A stretch of 64,000 nucleotides of DNA from UKL13-2 sp036394575 (GCA_036394575.1 DASWEY010000057.1:1-64000); one strand, 5' to 3'; shown: positions 1 to 9,056, counted from the stretch's first letter. Numbers and translations are program-made. Notes: generated from the letters alone by a model not told the origin.

Positions 1-172
1 TGGGCAGCCCGCCGGCATCGCGATCGTTGGCCGCCTCGATTTGGGTGACATCGAGCGGGAACAAGCCTTTCTCGCGCAACTGCGCACGCGCCAGGCGCGG
101 GCTGTCGGATTCCAGCACGCCGCGCTGTTCGCGGCCGTCGAGATCGTAGGCGGTGTAGCGGAAGCCGGGCAT
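1..172 (-). CDS. gspF: Type II secretion inner-membrane protein GspF, N-terminal fragment
   Basis: The reading frame starts at an ATG at 172 and runs off the left edge. The 57 visible residues begin MPGFRYTAYDLDGREQRGVL and continue with a segment reading ARAQLREKGLFPLDV. This is the characteristic start of GspF, the polytopic platform protein that links the secretion ATPase to the pseudopilus. It lies on the same strand and downstream of gspE, the usual gspD-gspE-gspF order, but is separated from gspE by about 217 bases containing an inverted repeat rather than being tightly coupled. The rest of the gene lies outside the window. Confidence 0.85.
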   Translation of the reverse strand, partial: MPGFRYTAYDLDGREQRGVLESDSPRLARAQLREKGLFPLDVTQIEAANDRDAGGLP

Positions 173-240
173 GGGCTAATTCAATCTGAATCGGATAAAA
201 GTGGCTTGTTGGGTGGACGCATCGGTGAAGTACGGGATGG

Positions 241-333
241 GTAGCCCGGATGAAGCGCAGCGTAATCCGGAATTCCGCACGCCGACCAACTATCCTCGCT
301 ATCCTCGATTTCGCTGCGCTTCATCGCGGCTAC
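241..333. repeat. REP-like inverted repeat pair
   Basis: Two copies of a roughly 30-base motif with core GATGAAGCGCAGCG face each other. The first is at 241-270 on the plus strand and the second at 303-333 on the minus strand, with about 32 bases between. Each begins GTAGCC and ends in an AATC-containing tail. A similar GTAGCCCGGATGAAG-type sequence is, from memory, common between genes in proteobacteria. The pair sits between gspE and gspF and could fold into a large hairpin in their transcript. Confidence 0.6.
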
Positions 334-389
334 GTCGAATGCGAATGGCGGCAGGGACCGTTGTTGCATGAAGGTCAAACATTCGCGCA

Positions 390-1949
390 TCAATCCCGCG
401 TTACACGCAACACTTCTTCCATCGCGGTGATGCCCTCGGCCACCAGGCGCAAGCCGTCTTCGCGCAGCGGCGTCATCCCGCCGCGCAGCGCCGCCGCGGC
501 AATCTCGTTTTCAGAGACGCCGTCGTGGATCAGCTTGCGCAGGCTTTCATCGACCGTCAGCAATTCATAAATGCCGGTGCGGCCGCGATAGCCGGTGACG
601 CTCGGCGCAATGCCTTCGACCGGTTCGAACACATGTTCGAGTTTGCGAATGGCCGGGTTGAGCGCGGTGGCGAGAATTTCGCGCTCGGCTTCGGTGGGCG
701 CACGTTCCCGCTTGGCATCGGGCGCCAGCTTGCGCACCAGGCGCTGTGCCAGCACGCCCGACAGGGTCGACGCCAGCAAGTACGGCTCGATGCCCATATC
801 GACCAGACGCGTCACCGCGCCGGCCGCCGAGTTGGTGTGCAGGGTGGCCAGCACCAGATGGCCGGTGAGCGAGGCTTGCACCGCGATCTGCGCGGTTTCC
901 AGATCGCGGATTTCGCCGATCATGATCACATCCGGGTCCTGGCGCAGGATCGCGCGCAGCGCGCGTGCGAAGGTCATTTCGATCTTGTGATTGACCTGGG
1001 TCTGGCCGACGCCGTCGAGGTCGTACTCGATCGGGTCTTCCACCGTCATCATGTTGCGGGTGTGCGCATCGAGGCGCGACAGGGCCGCGTACAGGGTGGT
1101 GGTCTTGCCCGAACCGGTCGGACCGGTGACGAGGATGATGCCGTGCGGCTGCTGGATCAGATGATCGAGACGCTTGAGCGTATTGGCCGGCATGCCGAGA
1201 CCGTCGAGCGACAGGCGTCCGGCCTGCTTGTCGAGCAGGCGCATCACCACGCGTTCGCCATGGCCGGTGGGCAGGGTCGAGACGCGCACATCGACCGGGC
1301 GGCCGGCGATGCGCAGCATGATGCGGCCGTCCTGCGGCAGGCGTTTTTCGGCGATATCGAGTTCGGCCATCACCTTGACGCGCGACACCATCGCCGCGTG
1401 CAGGGAGCGGCGCGGTTCGACTACGTCGCGCAAGGCGCCGTCGACGCGGAAGCGCACCAGGGAGCGGCGCTCGAAGATTTCCAGATGGATATCGGATGCG
1501 TTCTCGCGCACCGCCTGCGTCAGCAGGGCATTGATCAGCTTGATGATCGGCGCATCGTTCTCGGTTTCGAGCAGGTCGGTGATATCGGGCAGCGATTCCG
1601 TCAGCAAGGCCAGATCGGAGGCGTTCTCGATATTGCTGGCGATGTCCTCGACGAATTCATCGCTGCTGCCGCTGAAGGTGTCGTTCATATAGGCGCGCGA
1701 CAGCCGCGCCTTGAATTCGGTGTCGGACAGCAGCACCGGGCGCAGGGCCTTGCCGATCATGCGGCGCACTTCGGCGAGTGTGGCCGATTCCGGATTGGGC
1801 GCCAGCCAGACTTCGACTTCATTGTCGACCACGCGCGCGGCGATCACGCCCTTGGCCTTGGCGAAATGGTAGGGCAACAGGCGCACTGTGGCGTGGTCGG
1901 CGGTTTCCACTGCGCTGCGCTGTTTGGCGTCGTTGGAGCCCATGGTCAC
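390..1949 (-). CDS. gspE: Type II secretion ATPase GspE
   Basis: Cytoplasmic ATPase that powers type II secretion. The N-terminal part (about residues 1-130) is the GspE_N region. The ATPase core has Walker A GPTGSGKTTT, the Asp-box region around DPVIMIGEIRDLETA-like residues (seen here as QDPDVIMIGEIRD), and the His-box segment TGHLVLATLHTN. At 519 residues it is of normal length. The start codon overlaps the gspD stop in an ATGA arrangement, implying translational coupling. Oddity: the four cysteines of the usual zinc-binding loop are missing. The first pair is replaced by LAPDAK (A409, A412), and the second pair region reads EGIAPSVTGYRGR. Confidence 0.95.
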   Translation of the reverse strand: MTMGSNDAKQRSAVETADHATVRLLPYHFAKAKGVIAARVVDNEVEVWLAPNPESATLAEVRRMIGKALRPVLLSDTEFKARLSRAYMNDTFSGSSDEFVEDIASNIENASDLALLTESLPDITDLLETENDAPIIKLINALLTQAVRENASDIHLEIFERRSLVRFRVDGALRDVVEPRRSLHAAMVSRVKVMAELDIAEKRLPQDGRIMLRIAGRPVDVRVSTLPTGHGERVVMRLLDKQAGRLSLDGLGMPANTLKRLDHLIQQPHGIILVTGPTGSGKTTTLYAALSRLDAHTRNMMTVEDPIEYDLDGVGQTQVNHKIEMTFARALRAILRQDPDVIMIGEIRDLETAQIAVQASLTGHLVLATLHTNSAAGAVTRLVDMGIEPYLLASTLSGVLAQRLVRKLAPDAKRERAPTEAEREILATALNPAIRKLEHVFEPVEGIAPSVTGYRGRTGIYELLTVDESLRKLIHDGVSENEIAAAALRGGMTPLREDGLRLVAEGITAMEEVLRVTRD

Positions 1950-4123
1950 TTGGCCGCTTCGTCGGCCGCGTTGTCGGCCTTTGGATCGGCCTTTATATCG
2001 GTCGTCGCAGCCGGCGCGGGAGTCACTTGGGAAGGGGTGACTGGTGAGTTCGCCGGCGCTGCGGGCGCTGTCGATTTGGCGCCGCCGGGCGCGGGCGGAA
2101 GCAGCGGCCCACCGCGCGGCGGGATCCAGGAGTCATTGTCGTTAAGGAAAATGCCCTGCTGGTTGCGGATGTATTCGTAACGCTCGCCGGTCAGGCTGTC
2201 GACCGATTTGCCGTCGCGCAACACATAGGGGCGCAGGAACACCATCAAATTGGTCTTGTCGCGGTTCTTGGTCGTGTATTTGAACAGATTGCCGATCAGC
2301 GGGATATCGCCAAGCAGGGGCACCTTGCTCTCGCTGTTCTTGGTATCGTCCTGGATGAGGCCGCCGATGACCACGATTTGGCCGTCATCGACCAGTACCG
2401 TGTTTTCGATCGAGCGTTTGTTGGTGATCAGGTCGGCGGATTTGATGGCGCTGGTGGTCTGCACCACGCTCGATACTTCCTGGTAAACCTTGAGCTTGAC
2501 CGAGCCGCCCTCGGCCACTTGAGGCGTCACCTTGAGGGTCAAGCCGACGTCCTTGCGCTCAATGGTCTGGAAAGGATTGCTGGTGGTGGTCGAGCCGGTG
2601 GTGCCGGTCTGCGAATAGCTGCCGGTGATGAAAGGCACGTTCTGGCCGACGACGATTTTCGCTTCCTCATTGTCCAGGGTGAGGATATTGGGCGTCGACA
2701 GGATATTGGATCTCTGGTCGGCCTCGAGTGCCCGCGCCAGTGCGGCCAGGTTCAGCACCGTGCCGCCGCCAGGCAGGGTGATGGTGCCGCGCACCACGCC
2801 GATGTTGAGACCGGCGCCGACCGAGGTCACATCGCTCGCGGCGCCGATGATATTGGTGCCGGTACTGCCGAAGTTGGTGCCGCCGATGACATTGGTGCCG
2901 GTCTTGTTGATGCCCGACAGATCCTGCCACTGGATGCCCCATTCGGAGGCCACCGAGGTGCTGACCTCGACGATCAGGGCCTCGACGAATACCTGGGCAC
3001 GACGTGTATCGAGCTTGTCGATTACCGAGCGCAGGGAGTTGTAGACATGGTCGGGCGCGGTGATGACCAGGGAGTTGGTGGGGGCATAGGCCTGGATGGT
3101 GCTGCTCACCGCGGTGGAAGCCGAGGAGGACGCCGTCAGGGCGGCCGACGCACTGCTCGCCGGTGTGGATGGCGCGCTGGATGCCGACGCGCTCGCGCCG
3201 CTCAGCAGTCCGCGCAGCGTTTCCGCCAGCTTGGTGGCCTCGGCGTTGCGTAGATACACCACATGGATATTGCCGTTGGCGGCAGTGGGGATATCGATGC
3301 TGGCAATCAGCGCCTTGATGCGCGTAACGAGGGCCGGGGTATCGGCGCGCACCAGCAGGCTGTTGGTGCGCGGTTCGACGCCGATCGCCAGTTTGGCGAG
3401 ACTGCCGGGATTGGCCGGGTTCGGGTTGACTTCCGGCATCAGCCGCGCCAGCAGGGCGGCGACATCGACGGCGCTGGCGTATTGCAGCTTGATCACCTGC
3501 ACATCGGTGCTGGCCGGTACGTCGATGGAGGCGATGATGCGGGCGATGCGTTTGACGTTTTCGGCGTAATCGGTGATCACCAGGGTGTTGTTGCCCGGAT
3601 AGGCGCCGATGAAATTGTTGGGCGCGATCAGCGGCCGCAGCACGGTGGCCAGTTGCGCGGCGGATTCATTCTGCAGGGTGAACACCTGGGTGACGATGCG
3701 GTCGCCGGACAGTTGCGTGCCGCGGTCGATGACCGTGCCCGAGGTCTTGCCGTCGGCCTCGGGAATGATTTTCACCACGCCGCGTTCTTCGACGGCGACA
3801 TAGCCGTGCACGCGCAAGGCCGAGAGCAGGATCTGGTAGGCCAGCTCCTTGGACACCGGCGCCTGCGAGACGATATTCATATTGCCGTTGACGCGCGGAT
3901 CGATGATGAAGTTCTTGCCCAGCGGCCCGCCGATGGCCTTGACCACCGAGGGAATGTCGGCATTGACGAAATTCAGGGTGACCGCATCGCTGCGCCGTTC
4001 CGCTGCCGGGTCCTGCGCATGGACGATGGCAGGCAAGGCCGGCAACAAACTGGCCAGGCAGGCGGCGAACCAAGATAAGGCGCAGGCGGCAAGGCGAGTT
4101 TGAATCATGGATTTTCGATGCAT
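1946..4123 (-). CDS. gspD: Type II secretion secretin GspD
   Basis: Outer-membrane secretin forming the exit channel of the type II system. A signal peptide ends near IVHAQ (about residue 36). It is followed by an N0 domain (VTLNFVNADIPSVVKAIGG), repeated N1-N3 modules with NSLVI/NSLLVRA-type motifs, and the C-terminal secretin domain with VPLLGDIPLIGNLF. An alanine/serine-rich low-complexity insert lies within the N3 module around residues 310-340. The C-terminal tail after the secretin domain is Pro/Ala/Lys-rich. An alternative start at 4108 (MIQTRL) is possible because no strong ribosome binding site is seen at either ATG. It is coupled to gspE by a 4-base overlap. Confidence 0.95.
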   Translation of the reverse strand: MHRKSMIQTRLAACALSWFAACLASLLPALPAIVHAQDPAAERRSDAVTLNFVNADIPSVVKAIGGPLGKNFIIDPRVNGNMNIVSQAPVSKELAYQILLSALRVHGYVAVEERGVVKIIPEADGKTSGTVIDRGTQLSGDRIVTQVFTLQNESAAQLATVLRPLIAPNNFIGAYPGNNTLVITDYAENVKRIARIIASIDVPASTDVQVIKLQYASAVDVAALLARLMPEVNPNPANPGSLAKLAIGVEPRTNSLLVRADTPALVTRIKALIASIDIPTAANGNIHVVYLRNAEATKLAETLRGLLSGASASASSAPSTPASSASAALTASSSASTAVSSTIQAYAPTNSLVITAPDHVYNSLRSVIDKLDTRRAQVFVEALIVEVSTSVASEWGIQWQDLSGINKTGTNVIGGTNFGSTGTNIIGAASDVTSVGAGLNIGVVRGTITLPGGGTVLNLAALARALEADQRSNILSTPNILTLDNEEAKIVVGQNVPFITGSYSQTGTTGSTTTSNPFQTIERKDVGLTLKVTPQVAEGGSVKLKVYQEVSSVVQTTSAIKSADLITNKRSIENTVLVDDGQIVVIGGLIQDDTKNSESKVPLLGDIPLIGNLFKYTTKNRDKTNLMVFLRPYVLRDGKSVDSLTGERYEYIRNQQGIFLNDNDSWIPPRGGPLLPPAPGGAKSTAPAAPANSPVTPSQVTPAPAATTDIKADPKADNAADEAAK

Positions 4124-4319
4124 AGTGGGCCACTAGTGGGTTTTGGCGATTGTACGTCATGGTGTATGACACTGTGTAACGCCAACGTAATGCAAAGGAA
4201 ACAGGTTGGCGACGTAACGCTGTCAATCATGCCGCGGTATGCAAAAGGAAGCCATAAATGAGGGGCATGGTAGGATTTTTATCTTTCCCGCGACATTTCA
4301 TCGGTACGTTACCGCACAA

Positions 4320-5255
4320 ATGAACCTCAGCGCCTATCTGATCCACCCCAGCTTTCGCCAGCACGAGATGGGCCATGATCACCCCGAGTGCCCGGCCCGG
4401 CTGGATGCGATTCACGATCGGCTGCTGGCCGCGGGTCTGCTCGATATGTTGCTGCCGTACGAGGCGCCGGCCGCCACCCATGAACAGTTGCTGCGTGCGC
4501 ACACTGCCTATCACATCGCGGAAATCGAAGCGGCGGCGCCGCAGACGGGCTATCGGCAGATCGACCCGGATACCTGCATGAACGCGCACACTCTGACCGC
4601 CGCGCGCCATGCGGCCGGGGCGGCGGTGCTGGCCACCGACCTGGTGATCGCGGGCACTGTGCAATCGGCATTCTGCGCGGTGCGCCCGCCGGGTCACCAC
4701 GCCACCCGCGATGCGGCCATGGGCTTTTGTTTTTTCAACAATGTCGCGGTCGGCATCCGCCATGCGCAGCGCGCGCATGGCCTGGAACGCATTGCCCTGA
4801 TCGATTTCGATGTGCATCACGGCAACGGCAGCGAAGACATCTTCGCGGGCGACCCCGAGGTGCTGATGTGCTCCACCTTCCAGCAGGGACTTTATCCCTT
4901 TCAGGGCGACGACCCGCTCGGGCCGAATATGTGCAATGTGCCCCTGCCCGCCTATTCGCGCGGCGAGGCGCTGCGTGCGGCAGTGACGGCGCGCTGGCTG
5001 CCGGCGCTGGAAAAATTTCGCCCGCAGATGATTTTCATCTCGGCGGGATTCGACGCGCATCGCGAGGACGAGTTGGCCAATCTGGGCTGGACCGAGGCGG
5101 ATTACGCTTGGGTCACCGCGCGCGTCGTCGAGGCTGCGGCGCAGCATGCCGGCGGCCGCATCGTGTCGATGCTCGAAGGCGGCTACGCGCTCGATGCCCT
5201 GGGACGCAGCGTGGCGGCGCATGTCGCGGTGCTGATCGGCGCGCGCGACGCCTGA
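4320..5255 (+). CDS. Histone deacetylase family protein (AcuC/HdaH-like)
   Basis: Predicted zinc-dependent amidohydrolase of the arginase/deacetylase fold, acting on acetylated lysines or small acetylated amines. Visible motifs are RPPGHHATRDAAMGF (His-His charge-relay pair), DFDVHHGNG (zinc Asp and His), SAGFDAHREDELA (second zinc Asp) and EGGY (transition-state Tyr). The chosen start MNLSAYLIHPSF at 4320 gives 311 residues and the usual beginning. An upstream in-frame ATG at 4239 would add 27 unconserved residues. The gene lies on the opposite strand between gspC and gspD and is followed by a decayed CoA-binding-domain fragment. Cytoplasmic; the physiological substrate cannot be told from sequence. 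Confidence 0.9.
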   Translation: MNLSAYLIHPSFRQHEMGHDHPECPARLDAIHDRLLAAGLLDMLLPYEAPAATHEQLLRAHTAYHIAEIEAAAPQTGYRQIDPDTCMNAHTLTAARHAAGAAVLATDLVIAGTVQSAFCAVRPPGHHATRDAAMGFCFFNNVAVGIRHAQRAHGLERIALIDFDVHHGNGSEDIFAGDPEVLMCSTFQQGLYPFQGDDPLGPNMCNVPLPAYSRGEALRAAVTARWLPALEKFRPQMIFISAGFDAHREDELANLGWTEADYAWVTARVVEAAAQHAGGRIVSMLEGGYALDALGRSVAAHVAVLIGARDA

Positions 5256-5290
5256 GTCCGGACCAGAGAACAGGGACCGGAAGCGAGCCG

Positions 5291-5540
5291 ATGGAATACC
5301 ACTACCTGCGGCCGCTGTTCGATCCGGCGGTGATCCATGTCTATGCGGCCGACGACGGCTCAAGCTATGCGGCGGCGCTCGACACGGCGTTGGGCGAAGG
5401 CGCATTTGCCGGCCGGCTGGCGCATTGGCGGCTGACGGCGCGCGGCAGCTTTCCAGGCAGCGCCCGGCGATGCGGTCAGGGGTTCCATCGGGGTTCCCGA
5501 TCTGGCCCTGGTCGCCCTGGCCGGCGAGGCGCCATCATGA
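5291..5540 (+). pseudogene. Fragment of an acyl-CoA synthetase/Pat-type CoA-binding domain
   Basis: From an ATG at 5291 the frame reads MEYHYLRPLFDP, then AAALDTALGEGAFAGRL. This resembles the opening of ADP-forming acetate-CoA ligase and Pat-type acetyltransferase proteins (HYL-PLF-P, then a GF-G segment). A +1 shift near 5459 restores a second matching block, VPDLALVALAGEAPS, equivalent to the PDLAVIA strand of the same domain, before a stop at 5538-5540. Family members are several hundred residues long, so only about 80 codons remain. The assignment rests on remembered family patterns and is tentative. The position directly behind a deacetylase-like gene is suggestive, because acetylation and deacetylation genes can be paired. 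Confidence 0.45.
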
Positions 5541-5650
5541 CCCTGGAGCATGCGGCGCAGCAAAGCGCGCGCGAGCTGTAATTTTCGCAGCGCATTGCCC
5601 ATGGGCGGGAGATTGTCAGCGCGCAGCCACCGGGCGAATTGGATATGAAA

Positions 5651-5715
5651 CTCCAGCATTGGCGCGGCTTACAAGACATTTTTGCCTGGGAAGCCGCACC
5701 AAATGGCGTTCTACG
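5651..5715 (-). repeat. Dispersed palindromic element, copy A
   Basis: One of four related intergenic elements. Read on the minus strand it starts CGTAGAACGCCATTTGG and ends CGCGCCAATGCTGGAG. The outer ATTTGGYGCG and CGCGCCAAT segments are complementary, so it can fold into a hairpin with an interrupted inner stem. It lies just beyond the gspC stop codon. Confidence 0.65.
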
Positions 5716-5737
5716 ATAAATTTCGGTGCCGCTAGTG

Positions 5738-6577
5738 CTAGTTCTGGATGGCGTATGTCAGCATCATCGGCGTGCCGCCGCGCCTCACCTCCACGCGCAC
5801 TTGCGAGAGCGTGCCGAACTGCGAATAAAGCCGCGCCAGATCGCCGGGCGACGCAACCGGCTGGCCATTGATGCTGCTGATCACATCGCCGGCCTGCAGC
5901 CCGAGCTTGCTCGACAGGGTGTTAGGCGGCGCCTCGTCGACGCGCACGCCGCCGCCAGGGGCTACGCCGATGCGGCCGAGAAACTCCATTTGCCGCGGGT
6001 CCTGCAATACATTGTTGAGTTCCTGGCGCGACAGGCTGTAGCTGTTTTGTGCGGGCGAGAAAACATTGAGGCGGAAGCCGCTGCCGGCCGCTGCGCCGCC
6101 GCGCGCGGTGGCAACGCCAATCGGCGCCTTGCTGCCGCTGCCGGCCGCGCTGCGATAGCTGTCCAGGTCGACGCGTTCATTGATGCCGTTGCGGCTGACC
6201 ACAATATAGTCGGGATGCACTTCGACCAGCTTCGCGCCATTGGGCAGGTCCTGGTTCAGTTTGACGGCCTGGTCCTTGCCGCCGAGATTGACCACGGCCG
6301 CGGACAAGGTCCTGCCGTCGACCGCGAACACGCCCTTGAGGTGGATATCGCTGGGCGCCGCGCTGACCGTTGCCAGCGGGCTGCTGCCGTCGCCGCCGAA
6401 CAGTCGTCTCGCCAGGGCAATGTCGACGGCGGGAGCGCCGCTGTTCGCGGCGGTGATGTGGCCGGCAGGCGACAGGAAATGCCAAGTCCACCAGGCCAAT
6501 TGCAGGCCGATGGCGACCACTAGCATGAAAGCCATGCCGTTGGCGATGAATCGTTGCTGACGCGCGTTCACTTTCAT
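5738..6577 (-). CDS. gspC: Type II secretion protein GspC
   Basis: Inner-membrane protein that links the inner-membrane platform to the GspD secretin. Residues 1-14 are cytoplasmic, about 15-35 form a single membrane helix (AFMLVVAIGLQLAWWTW), followed by the periplasmic homology region (DIHLKGVFAVDGRTLSAAVV). A C-terminal PDZ domain contains LGLQAGDVISSINGQPV. The 279-residue length is typical. Its start overlaps the stop of the upstream solute-binding protein gene in ATGA, so the two are probably translated together. It is separated from gspD by an opposite-strand deacetylase gene, an unusual break in the gsp order. Confidence 0.88.
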   Translation of the reverse strand: MKVNARQQRFIANGMAFMLVVAIGLQLAWWTWHFLSPAGHITAANSGAPAVDIALARRLFGGDGSSPLATVSAAPSDIHLKGVFAVDGRTLSAAVVNLGGKDQAVKLNQDLPNGAKLVEVHPDYIVVSRNGINERVDLDSYRSAAGSGSKAPIGVATARGGAAAGSGFRLNVFSPAQNSYSLSRQELNNVLQDPRQMEFLGRIGVAPGGGVRVDEAPPNTLSSKLGLQAGDVISSINGQPVASPGDLARLYSQFGTLSQVRVEVRRGGTPMMLTYAIQN

Positions 6578-8355
6578 TTGGGTAATTTGCTCAAATCCAC
6601 ATCGAGATACTTGAAGGGTTCATGCGAGAAAGGGTGTTTCTTGTAACCCAGCACCCAAGGCTGGATCAGGATGGTGCCCTGTTTCAGGGTATTGACCCGC
6701 CAAGGATTGTAAACCCAGAGCAGATGCACCATGCGCTGATAGAGCGCGGTGCGCGCGGGCGAGTCCGGCATGATGCGGACTTGTTCGTAAAGCCGGTCGT
6801 ACTCGGGCAGGGAGAACAAGGTGTAATTGGGGCCGCCGATCGACTTGCTCCAGAACAGCTGCAGATAATTCTCCCCATCGGGGTAATCGGCGATCCAGCC
6901 GTAGCTGAACATCTGGATGAGGCCGAGGGCGGCCTGGCGCCGCAGCTCGGGCAGTTTTTCCACCTTGTTGAAACTCATGCGAATGCCGATATTTTCCATG
7001 GCGCGTCGCCACAGTTCATTGCGGCTGCGCTCGCGCTGGTCCGGCTGGGTGGCGTGGTCGATTACCAAGGGCGAGCCGTCGGGCATGTCGCGCCAGCCGT
7101 CGCCGTCGCGATCGATATAACCGTAGAGATCGAGCAGAGCCTTGGCCTTGGCCGGGTTGTATTCAAGCGTGGGTGTGTGTTCATCGACAAAGCCGGACAT
7201 GCCCTCGGCGATGGGCGACCAGGCCTTGATCGCCTGATTTTTTTCGATAATGGCGATCTCGTCCCCGACCGGGTAGGCCATCGAGATGGCGCGGCGCAGG
7301 GCGATTTTTTCCGGGGTGTAACCGCCGATGGTTTTGTCGTTCATATTGAAGGTGGTGTAGGTCAGCCAGGCGACTTCATCCGGGCGCGTACTCATGCCCG
7401 CCCGGGCCAGATTCGGCGCCAGCTTGCCGCCGGGCATGGCCACGTCGATGAAGGGCGTGGGGATCGGGCGTATGTAATCGTGCTCGTTGTTGAGAAAGGC
7501 CAGCCAGCGCGGCTGCTCTTCTTCGATGACCGAGATTTCGATGCGGCCGACCAGGGGCAGGCGCTTGCCGCGGAAGTGTTCGATGATGGCCTGGTCGCGC
7601 GGGTCGTCGCTGCCGGCGGTTTCAAAATATTCCTCGCGGTAGTCCGGGTTGGCTTCAAACACGATTTTCGAGGAGCGCCGCCAATCCTTCAGGCGATAGG
7701 GGCCGGTGCCGACCGGGTGCTCGGCGAATGCGCTGCCGTAATATTCGACGACCTCGCGCGCCACCGCCACGGTGGCCGACATGGCGAGAATATACGAGAG
7801 GTTGTAGTCGGGGGCCAGCAGGCGGATCACCAGGGTGTATCGGTCCGGCGCCTCGATGCCGGCGATCGGCCGGTCGTAATCGAAACGGCCGCTGCGCTTG
7901 GCCTCCCTGGCCAGAGCATCGCCGCCGACCAGCTTGCCCTCGACCAGGAATTGCCATTTGGAATGCACCGTCGGATCGAGCAGGCGCTTGATGCTGTATA
8001 CATAATCGGCCGCCACCAGTTCGCGCCGCCTGCCCTTGAACGCAGGGCTGTCGATGAAGTAGATACCGGGCTTTATCTTCAGCGTCCAGGTCTTGCCGTC
8101 GGCCGAAATCTCGGGCAAGGCCTGCGCGGTATTCGGCCGCAATTTGATCGGCCGCGCCAGATGGTCGTATTGCAGCGGTGCGTCGAACAGGCTGAGGCAC
8201 AGCATGCCGGTGACTTCGTTCGATTCCATCTGGCAGTCGAAGCCGCTTTCGCCGGACTGCACCGCAGTGCGGATCACCTTGTTCGGGTCTGCGGCAATTG
8301 CCGTGCATGCCCACGCCACGGCCAGCGCCAGCGCAGCGAATGTGCCGAGCCGCAT
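6574..8355 (-). CDS. Periplasmic ABC transporter substrate-binding protein (family 5)
   Basis: A 593-residue extracytoplasmic binding protein of the oligopeptide/dipeptide (SBP_bac_5) type. The signal peptide is MRLGTFAALALAVAWACTAIAA. Typical landmarks are DGKTWTLKIKPGIYF, DYVYSIKRLLDP, VGTGPYRLKDW and, near the end, a YNPWRVNTL segment. The start at 8355 was chosen because it gives a clean signal peptide 8 bases after the upstream stop; a longer open frame upstream overlaps the preceding gene. No permease or ATPase genes are next to it, so the transporter partners are unknown. The stop overlaps the gspC start. Confidence 0.85.
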   Translation of the reverse strand: MRLGTFAALALAVAWACTAIAADPNKVIRTAVQSGESGFDCQMESNEVTGMLCLSLFDAPLQYDHLARPIKLRPNTAQALPEISADGKTWTLKIKPGIYFIDSPAFKGRRRELVAADYVYSIKRLLDPTVHSKWQFLVEGKLVGGDALAREAKRSGRFDYDRPIAGIEAPDRYTLVIRLLAPDYNLSYILAMSATVAVAREVVEYYGSAFAEHPVGTGPYRLKDWRRSSKIVFEANPDYREEYFETAGSDDPRDQAIIEHFRGKRLPLVGRIEISVIEEEQPRWLAFLNNEHDYIRPIPTPFIDVAMPGGKLAPNLARAGMSTRPDEVAWLTYTTFNMNDKTIGGYTPEKIALRRAISMAYPVGDEIAIIEKNQAIKAWSPIAEGMSGFVDEHTPTLEYNPAKAKALLDLYGYIDRDGDGWRDMPDGSPLVIDHATQPDQRERSRNELWRRAMENIGIRMSFNKVEKLPELRRQAALGLIQMFSYGWIADYPDGENYLQLFWSKSIGGPNYTLFSLPEYDRLYEQVRIMPDSPARTALYQRMVHLLWVYNPWRVNTLKQGTILIQPWVLGYKKHPFSHEPFKYLDVDLSKLPK

Positions 8356-8363
8356 GCGCTGTT

Positions 8364-8807
8364 TCAGTGGAGGATTCGCGATACGCCCTGCTCTTCGGCG
8401 GTGGTGCCGCGCGGCGACAGCGAGGCGTGATGCAGGGTCATGCGCCAGCCATGCGGGGTGAGCAGGTAGATATTGGTCGCCAGCACCGGCGGGATCAGCG
8501 GGGCGGTGGCGCCCGGCTTCTCGCGGGGAATGAAGGTTTCGTAGACATTGTGAATCGCCAGCGTCTGTCCCAGCTGCTGGCGCAGTTCGCTGATCTGCAG
8601 TTGGGTATTCGGGCCGTGCGAAAAAATGTCGGCGAAGCTGTCGCGAATGGCCGCCATCCCCGCCAGGCGCGGCCCCTGTGGATGAATGCAGACGATGGTG
8701 GGCTCGTCCGCCCATACCGCCATCATCAGATTGAGGTCGGCGCGCTCGAAGGCATCGTAAAACGCGGCTTCGCAGTCGGCCGGCGTGGGAAAAAGTTTTC
8801 GGGACAT
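8364..8807 (-). CDS. SnoaL/NTF2-like (DUF4440-type) protein
   Basis: A 147-residue protein with the pattern of the nuclear-transport-factor-2 fold: an N-terminal helix (ADCEAAFYDAFERADLNLMM), then VWADEPTIVCIHPQGPRLAG, and a C-terminal strand ending WRMTLHHASLSP. No signal peptide, so cytoplasmic. Such proteins bind small molecules or act as isomerases or cyclases; nothing here fixes the ligand. It begins the minus-strand run NTF2-binding protein-gspC, with an 8-base gap to the next gene. Confidence 0.75.
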   Translation of the reverse strand: MSRKLFPTPADCEAAFYDAFERADLNLMMAVWADEPTIVCIHPQGPRLAGMAAIRDSFADIFSHGPNTQLQISELRQQLGQTLAIHNVYETFIPREKPGATAPLIPPVLATNIYLLTPHGWRMTLHHASLSPRGTTAEEQGVSRILH

Positions 8808-9056
8808 GGGCGGATGATACTGGCGAGCCCCGGGCGTGGCAATTTATCTCGCGCCGTGTTTGGCCTGTCGGGCCATCCGCCCGAAGCGGATCATGGTCGA
8901 AGTCGGGCGTGCATTCGTGTCGCAAGTGTAAATTGGCGGGGACTGGCGTAAACTTTTCGGCTTGAACGCGGTCTGCAGCAATGGCCCCGTGCGCAGCCCC
9001 ATGTCGCTGCCTGCGCAACCTCTTCACTCATTTCAATTTTCTCGCGGAGATATCTC

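Noticed and set aside
525..2180. Long plus-strand frame opposite gspE and gspD
   Set aside because: It lies antiparallel to two clearly real genes and shows the His/Gln/Gly-rich composition of a GC-rich antisense shadow.
8356..9027. Extended N terminus of the solute-binding protein frame
   Set aside because: It overlaps the NTF2-like gene entirely, and the signal peptide begins at 8355.
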